64,000 nt of DNA from Scolanthus callimorphus. Its lineage: Eukaryota > Cnidaria > Anthozoa > Actiniaria > Edwardsiidae. The stretch is from assembly GCA_033964015.1 (NCBI GenBank), contig CM066920.1:14537912-14601911 (forward strand). Direction: 5' to 3'. A program made the position numbers and the translations under genes. The notes below the pieces were generated by a model, which ran no database searches, had not been told where the DNA came from, and worked only from the letters and a program-made list of their open reading frames with translations. Positions 57,291-64,000 of the stretch are shown here, piece after piece (position 1 is the first letter of the stretch; each line of letters begins with the position of its first letter).

Positions 57291-57397
57291 CGGCCTAAAT
57301 TAAACGTTATACCTATACCTATCATCCTATGCTACTTTCCCGGGTCTGCGCGATGGCTGCTACGAAAATCATTTTCTAGGCCTCTTTTCAAGAGCTA

Positions 57398-58183
57398 GGG
57401 TCGTTTCTCGAAACGCCCGAAAACTTTTCGAGCTCGATAAATTACCCGAAAAGCGTGCGGATGACGAATTTTGCGTTTCTCGAAACTCCCTACTTTTTCG
57501 CGCCCGATAAAATTGGGTCATTTTTCGCCCTTGATAAGGGAAGAAACTTTACTTTTACTTTACTTTACTTTTTCGGGTTTTCGAAAATCCTCAGAATAGG
57601 GAAGATAAATAACAAAATTAACTAAGATTTTTCACTCCATTGCTGCTTTATTTATCCCTCTAGTACTTGCGAATTTGAATTTCCCGAACGTGCATGTTTC
57701 TTCTCGTAAAACAGCCATTTATGAAGGTGTCTTGCTTTGTTTCCAAAATTTATTTCTTTGTCGCGAAATGGTTTCCCGGTAACTCTCCCGAGTTGCTTTC
57801 CGCAATCCCGATAAAATACACCAATCAGGTGCAAGCTTCTCGCTTCTTAACCAATCAAATTCATTCTCTTGACAGCTCGCCTGTCAAATTTGACGAGGGG
57901 CTGACAAACTTTTTTTGACATGTTGTAAACAAAGTACCAATGCATCTACAAGAATTCGGTGCAAAATGCTTGCTTTTTCGCACATTTTATCTAATTTCTT
58001 GACATTTATCGATGGAAATACCAACATGGCGATACACTTTGTCCCCTGACAGCGACGAATCGATAAGTTGCGGGGGTTGGGAGTTTCGAGAAACCCTTTT
58101 CGTGACTCCTAAATCTCGCCCGAAAAACCACCCGAAAAGTTTATCGGGCCCGAAAATATCGGGCGATTTCGAGAAACGACCCC
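57398..58183. mobile_element. Non-autonomous element, GGGTCGTTTCTCGAAA inverted repeats
   Basis: GGGTCGTTTCTCGAAACGCC and the inverse of GGGCGATTTCGAGAAACGACCC bound ~785 bp. Words such as CCCGAAAA, TTTTCGGG and GATAAA recur in both arms. No clear target duplication, no transposase. CCAATCA occurs twice near 57820-57850. Confidence 0.65.
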
Positions 58184-58189
58184 ATGTTC

Positions 58190-58570
58190 CTAAACAAATA
58201 GAAAGCTAACTAATATTTTCCATATTTTATGGTACAAATCCCCTACCCTTCCCCTGAGAAGTGTAACATAATGAAAATGCAGTAGGAATACTAGATTCTA
58301 TCATTGTGGGTTGTAAGCGAATAGATTATCCTGTTTTGATCGGATGCACACTATTTTGAATACAAATTAGGGATACTCACCAAGTATATGTTGTCCCTTT
58401 TGTCACCTTTTGTCTCCTTTTGTCCCCGTTTGTTTTTTCTTGTATAAATTACATGTCACCTTCGTGTTGCATTCATTTTACTTGTCTTTTTTTCTAACTA
58501 GCGCGCTATTATGTCAATAAAATAAAAATAAAGGACTTGGGGCTGCTTGTGTCGGAGGGTTCTTAGAAGG
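58190..58570. other. No gene recognised
   Basis: AT-rich with TTTTGTCCCC / TTTTGTCTCC words (58395-58430). Confidence 0.4.
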
Positions 58571-58577
58571 AACATTC

Positions 58578-58924
58578 ATACCGGAGCTCCCGCGGGCGCC
58601 GAAGGCGCCCGCGAAAGAAGCCACATAGCTACATGCAGGAGAAAAAGGAACAAAAAAGTGTATATGTATCCAACGATTCAGTCATGGACTTCCGGTTTGT
58701 GCGTTCCTTCGTTCGTTCGTCCGGAATGACACCACCAAGGTCACGTGACATTACGTCATCGATGACGTCATTAAAACTAGAAAAGTCAATATCTCAAGAA
58801 GCCAACATCGCTAAATGACCAAACTTGGGTAAAGTTATTTTGGAGGCAAGGGGAGTGCACCACCAAGGTCACGTGACATGACGTCATCAAAACTAGAAAA
58901 GTTTAGGGAGTGGTCATTATTTAA

Positions 58925-58962
<38 letters not shown>

Positions 58963-61470
58963 CATTTTTTTCAAACCCGGGGCCCAAAAATTTAGACCCC
59001 CCCTAAAATGCAAGCCCAAAAAAAATTGACCCCCCCTCAAATGCTAGCCCAAAAAAATATGACCCCCCCCCCCTCTCGTAGTGTTACTATTATGCCATGT
59101 GAATAGAAAAATCACAGTTTTTTCGAACTCTTAAAAGAGTTGATTGATCCACGCAAAACTGATAATCACTATTGAAAAAGTATTAGGATTCGTGGAAAAA
59201 AGATGTTGCAATTCCTCCTTCTTGTACATCGGACATTATCAACGTGTATAGCATCCGGAACAGTTCGGGTTTTTGGTCACGGGATTGTGGATTTTCGCTA
59301 CTATGAAGATATTCGGATTCAGGATTCTATTTCTTATCCAAGTGCTCTTTGGTGTATCAGTACAGAGCCTTGTGTTTGGAATTTGTTAAAAATCTGCACA
59401 ATTTGTTAAAAATCTGATGCGCGCGAAGCGCGCCGCGATTTTGAAAATCAAACTTAACGCGGTTAATGAAATTATCATTTCTGGGACACAAAAATCACGC
59501 TGAAGAAATGGAGTCACGGAAAAAACATAATAGAAAATTTCCAAAATTAATCATAGCCCAGTACGGTGTTTTAGTTTGTAAATGCTACACCAAAGTATCC
59601 TCTTTGCGCGCGAAGCGCGCTGCAAATTTTTGACATATAAGTTTAAAGAATGGGAAAAGTCCAGGAGTAAATGAGAACTTGGTGTTTAACAATTGGGGTT
59701 CCTGACATTTGCTAAACCTTTATTTACTGCTGGCTGATAGTAAATTTACTCAATTTAAAAAAATATTTTAATGTTGTAGATGGCGAGCGCGCAGCGCGAG
59801 CCGACCAAAAAAACCAGTCTATTTATAAGGACGTCGGGTTCCCTAAAAAGCAGTCAGGAGACAATCAAGTATCAAATGGTCCGTCCCTAATGACCAGCTT
59901 TCACGAATCTCTAGGCCTGTAATCACGAGTCACGTAAGAGAAATTCGTAAAATCACGGGTCACGAGGGCATGAGATTTCCGCGGATCACGGCAATAATTT
60001 TCCTGTTTTCACGAACGGAGCAAATTTGGGGTGAATCACGGAGAACCCCTTCACCACTCTGTCCTACCCTACTAACCACCGCAGTTGTTCTATTTCCAAA
60101 GGTAAAAGTTGAATTTCAAAATAGTTAATAGAGACTTCTAAGATTGCGCGGGTCGAAGCATCTTTAATAATGCTTTGTAAACTTCATTTTGCTCAAGCCT
60201 CAGGCAGTGGCGAGGCCTGGCCAACTGAGTAGTTTGCTTGTATGTTTCCCGATGCGCGCGTAGTTTGCTTGTATGATTTACGAGGCGAATGAAATTCTTA
60301 TTTCTGAGAGACGAAAATCACGCTGAAGAATCATAGCCAGTACGATGTTTTAGATTGTAAGTACTACACCGACCATCCGCTTTTTATGCGCGCGCAAGCT
60401 AGTAAAGTTATTTAATGTTGTAGATGGCGAGCGCGCAGCGCGAGCCGACCAAAAGAACCACTCTGTTTATAAAGGCATCAGGTACCCTAAAAGCAGCCAT
60501 CGATGTCACCCTGTCTAACAATCAGCGCCCAAAAAAATTTGGCCCCCCCTCAAACGTAAGCCCAAAAATTTGAGCCCCCCCTAAATCGGCGCCCAAAAAA
60601 TCAAAGCCCCCCCCATATATTTGCCGGCCCACCCCCCCCCCCCGTTAAATAATGACCACTCCCTTATATCTCGAGAATGCAACATTGCTAGGTGACCAAA
60701 CTTGTGTAAAGTCATTTTGGACGCAAGGGGGGTGCACTTCCAAGGTCACGCGACATGACGTCATCAAAACTACATATCAAGATAGCAGTGTCGCCATTCT
60801 AGAGGTTGACCGGGCTTCCTTTGGTATCTTGTCTACCTTGTTGCCAGGCTCTTGACCGTGAACAACACAGTGGAAAATGCACATAGCATCTTTCTTGAGT
60901 ATATTTGAGTTTTGATTAAGTTTTAAGCTTTCTAGGCCAATAGAAATAGTGAAAAATTTACTGGTATTCCAAATATGGTATGTAGATATTTCCTTATAAG
61001 GAAGTTGGAGAAAGTCGACACTTTTTCAAGGGAACTATCCTGATATGGAAAAGTGAAAGGCAACATCGCTAGGTGACTAAACTTGGGTAAACTTATTTGG
61101 AGGCAAGGGGGTGCACTACCAAGATCACGTGACATGACGTCATCGATGACGTTATTTAATCTAGAAAAGTCTATATCTCGAGAAGGCAACATCGCTAGGC
61201 GAACAAACTTGGGTACAGTCGAGAAAAACATCCGGAGTATGTGGGTATGAAGCTCTTTGAAATGCAACATAAAAAAAATCTGAATTTGCAAGTATGGCAA
61301 TGGAGAATAAGAATGTTTTCTGTAGCAAGTGACGTCGCGACACGTCACATTATTAATCTTTTGCAGGACTTATAATTTCCCTAGCAACGGCCAAACAAGA
61401 TAGGAAAACGCACCCTTTTATAAGAATATGTAACTGGGAGCTCCGCTTTTAGCCAGTGGCTAAATCTATA
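58578..61470. repeat. CRE-repeat element E, split by a Harbinger-like insertion
   Basis: The left end CCGGAGCTCCCGCGGGCGCC with a GGGCGCCGAAGGCGCCC hairpin, then GTTCGTTCGTCCGG, and units with ACGTGACATTACGTCATCGA (58745), ATGACGTCATCAAAACTAG (58878, 60757) and ACATGACGTCATCGATGACG (61132). The right end is GGGAGCTCCGCTTTTAGCC followed by AGTGGCTAAATC. Units are fewer and less regular than in A and B. Confidence 0.8.
58906..60663. mobile_element. Harbinger-like non-autonomous element, TTA target duplication
   Basis: GGGAGTGGTCATTATTTAAC and its inverse GTTAAATAATGACCACTCCC bound 1,758 bp, with TTA at 58903-58905 and 60664-60666. Removing it gives AGAAAAGTTTATATCTCGAG, matching the intact relative AGAAAAGTCTATATCTCGAG near 61155. 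Inside are GCGCGCGAAGCGCGC (59421, 59606) and two GGCGAGCGCGCAGCGCGAGC words (59781, 60426), the inverse of words in 27184-29110. A run of ~33 G follows the left end. No transposase seen. Confidence 0.85.
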
Positions 61471-62129
61471 TATTAGCATTGATCCGTTTCTTAATGTAAT
61501 GTATAATAAAGAGAACAGAATCTTAACGTCATCCTCCGTATTTTTTTTTACATTTCATGATGTTAACCCCTGCCACGCGTTCAATACAAAAGAACACTTG
61601 TGTCAACAATCTTAATGTATTCCTCCGCAGTAAAGAACAAAAGAACACGTGTCAACAAAAAAAAAAACCAAAAGCTCATTAATTCCTCGTGGGGACGCTC
61701 ATAAATTCAACCATTGTGCATTCCCCCCCCCCCCCAAACATACTGCTAATTCGGTCCCTCCTATACTACCTCAATAAGTTATTCAAATTTTCCATAGCCA
61801 GCTAGTCCGTTATATAAGCTTTCCAACGATATAAAGGTTGACTGTTGGTTGGCTAGAAGCCATTTTTGAACGAAAATTTACAATATAGCTAAACTATGTC
61901 AATTTTATTTGGGTGACAAACTTATTAGGGTGACGCACGATATAGCAATCACGTATTGATTGGTTCGGGCACAAAATTTTCATTGTTTAGTAGCCAATCA
62001 GCTTCATGAAACCTTTGCACTGCGCTCAAACAATCAGAAACGCGAATCGATATTCTATCGCGGTATCGTTTTTGTTCTACAAACCACTCAATCTAATTTG
62101 AGCATTATCATTTTTCTTTGTCGTTTCAG
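61471..62129. other. Probable intron sequence before the 62.1-kb exon
   Basis: C run at 61722-61735, two CCAATCAG-type words (61992, 62030) and a pyrimidine-rich 3' end. No other feature recognised. Confidence 0.4.
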
Positions 62130-62183
62130 AACTTGCAATCATTCGTGAGGAATTCAAGAAGAAAATTGCCATGAATAGGAAAG
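62130..62183 (+). CDS. Internal exon, 54 bp, phase 1-1
   Basis: Acceptor TTTCTTTGTCGTTTCAG ends at 62129 and donor G|GTAAGAA follows 62183. Only one frame is open, reading LAIIREEFKKKIAMNRK; with a preceding G the first codon is Glu. It is phase 1 on both sides, so it fits the donor at 31701 and the acceptor at 63969. A short basic amphipathic helix is encoded. If joined to the secreted precursor it would form the start of the mature part after the dibasic site; this link is inference. Confidence 0.55.
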
Positions 62184-63969
62184 GTAAGAATCATGTACGA
62201 AGTCGAAAAAGAGATTAAAAATAAGAGAGCAACAAAAGCTTTAGCTTATTTTGAATATTTATCTATCTTTGCATTCTCAGATGATAACCTTACAGGATTT
62301 AAATTGATATGAAATGCTGTAGATAAACTTTACATTCATCAGTTGGAGTCGTCCAAAAATGTGATGCAAACTCAGCACCATTAAGCCCTTGTTGACAAAA
62401 CAATTGCCATAAAACCTAAGGGGTGGTCTAAATCCAGAACTTTCAACTGTTCGGTTATTTAAAGTTTTTCAGCCTGTGGGGAGTCGAAAAAGAAGTAAAT
62501 TTTGGATGCTGTTTCTATGACAACTTCATATGTGACCTTTGAACTCGAAGGTAACGGTTTAAAAAAAGTACTCTTGCGGACAGGGCTTTTAATCCTGAAA
62601 ATGTTTAAGTGCCAAGTGACTTAAGTTTGGGTATATATTGTTGATCTAATTGGAAAAGCTGAATTCTTAACTGGGAATCCTATTTTAGGACAATGTGAAA
62701 TTCGATACCCTTCGATGACTTCTTATCCATATGTGTTGTGCATCATTTCCAATTAGACTTACAAAAAACAAGGTAAGTATTTTTTTTCACTAATTGATTT
62801 TTTGCCTCTTATGCATTTCCCTGTCAGCAGTTTTTAAAACTCCGTTAAAAGTGAGGTTCAAAGGTCACATTCCAGGTTGTCATAGAAACGATACTCAAAC
62901 TTTCTTAAGTTATGGGTGCTCTGTAACATAAATTAAGTTTCGTAAAGAAATGGACAAATGCATTAAATATAGACCACCCCCTACGTTTTTCCTTCCATAG
63001 CCATGCCTTATATCGCCCCATGTAAGGTAATCCAAGCAGATCTTGTATTCCGGATTCCAGCACTTCTATTCCGGATTCCAACCTACTGGATTCCGGATTC
63101 CATACAAGTGGATTCCGGATTCCATAACCTCAAAGAATCCGGATTCTTTATCTGAATAAATTCTTGGATTCCGGATTATTTTAATGGAGGCGTTGTCTGT
63201 AAGGATCGAGCAAAGTTGGAAATCGGCCCAAAAATTAAAATTTTGAAACTCTGTCCAAATAAACCCTACTATATGCCCCATTCATCGGTATAATTTATTT
63301 TCTCTAAATCTCTTTTTTCTCTTGTGGAGACGCGCTTTCGTCAAGGGGGTAATTTGGCTGAGAGAAACGAAAAAGAGGGAAATTTCAAAAATCTATAAAA
63401 TAATGTAGAAAAATTTGAAGCTAACGAAACTTGGTCCAGATGTTAACAGTAGTCTGAAGTCTATGAAGATATTTATTTCATTGAAATTAAAAGTATTTTT
63501 CATTTTTGAAAATTCCCTGAAAGATCACCAATTTTTCCTAATACTTGTACGATAAGCGATTATGGTCGATTTGTCAAAGCATATCTAAAGTAGTGGGTGG
63601 CTTTGGGGTGATGTATTTATATCAATCAAAAGTGCTTACATTGGGGAAGTTTTTGGTGTGTTCACTTTGGTGGGCCGGGTTTTTCGATTTGGCACAAAGT
63701 GCCTGAAACATACCCAAATTTCGACTTTTCTCGATCAGATCACTGGGCGTCACTGAAGGGAGACTGGGGGCGTGTTACAAAACATTTCTTGTTTTCCAAA
63801 AACATTTTATTCTAACCATAATGAACCAAGACCGAGTATCAAATACTTATTTTCCCTATGTTTTCAGTCGAAATGTACCGGAATTAGGTTTAGAGAAAGG
63901 TGAAAATGATCCGAAAAAAGTTGGTTTACTACATGTGTCTAAAATTGTTATCTATACTTTATTCTACAG
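62184..63969 (+). other. Probable intron
   Basis: GTAAGAA to TTTATTCTACAG. It contains repeated GGATTCCGGATTCC words at 63045-63175, related to 6.6-6.97 kb, and two AGGTCACAT-type words (62530-62545, 62850-62870) that are inverse and direct relatives. Confidence 0.45.
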
Positions 63970-64000
63970 GTTTCCATCGAATTATTGCATTCAGTGCTTT
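63970..64000 (+). CDS. Possible next exon, cut by the window end
   Basis: TTTATTCTACAG precedes GTTTCCATCGAATTATTGCA. Joined in phase 1 it reads GFHRIIAFSA without a stop. Too short to classify. Confidence 0.35.

Larger units (their letters stand above)
31701..62129 (+). other. Possible ~30-kb first intron of the secreted-precursor gene
   Basis: Inference: the donor at 31701 is phase 1, and the next well-formed plus-strand exon that accepts phase 1 is at 62130. Everything between is repeats or unrecognised sequence. Missed exons or a separate gene at 62 kb are both possible. Confidence 0.3.

Noticed and set aside
61161..61348. Overlapping minus-strand ORFs of 138 and 60 codons at the end of CRE-repeat element E
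   Set aside because: They run through repeat units and the element's unique right part without recognisable domains or conserved frame in sister copies.

Overview
The window is eukaryotic: split genes with GT-AG introns, a TATA/Inr core promoter, BEL/Pao, LINE and Penelope retroelements, and many nested DNA transposons. An animal is indicated by the 3' exons of a NEK1-like ciliary kinase gene. The palindromic short elements and low gene density remind me of anthozoan cnidarians; that is inference, not proof.

Layout. 1-2.2 kb: 3' end of a frameshifted BEL/Pao retrotransposon. 2.8-7.3 kb (+): five terminal coding exons of a NEK1-like gene, whose introns hold foldback elements and short inverted-repeat transposons. 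7.5-11.7 kb: short foldbacks and a 34-bp tandem array. 11.7-19.1 kb: an element with ~1.1-kb terminal inverted repeats flanked by TTAA, invaded by two head-to-tail elements that share termini but not interiors, one of them carrying a 112-bp satellite. 19.1-21.2 kb: a hairpin element broken by an ATCGAT-rich transposon and a truncated LINE. 21-29 kb: foldbacks, LINE reverse transcriptase pieces, a Penelope fragment and a 1.9-kb Harbinger-like element. 31.5 kb (+): promoter and first exon of a secreted-precursor gene; two phase-compatible exons lie at 62.1 kb and at the window edge, so 31.5-64 kb may be one gene with a ~30-kb first intron (inference).

32.8-42.3 kb: two tandem arrays with a 128-bp period, each unit carrying the palindrome TGACGTCATCGATGACGTCA (two CRE-like sites) next to a CACGTG box. 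The larger array is split by two transposons. Deleting each with its target duplication restores the 128-bp period exactly. One of them is a 1,813-bp unit made of two directly repeated 241-bp MITEs around a 1.33-kb cargo, which is the most unusual object here. 43-45 kb: a 54-bp array and a long palindrome. 45.7-52.4 kb: a TA-flanked mariner-like element containing a second TTAA-flanked long-inverted-repeat element and a CACTA-like element. 54.6-57.3 kb: decayed reverse transcriptase, BEL/Pao and Penelope. 58.6-61.5 kb: another CRE-repeat element split by a Harbinger-like insertion.

No tRNA, rRNA or CRISPR was found. Most open frames in the window are incidental translations of repeats. All family assignments were made by eye from motifs, inverted repeats and target duplications, without database searches.
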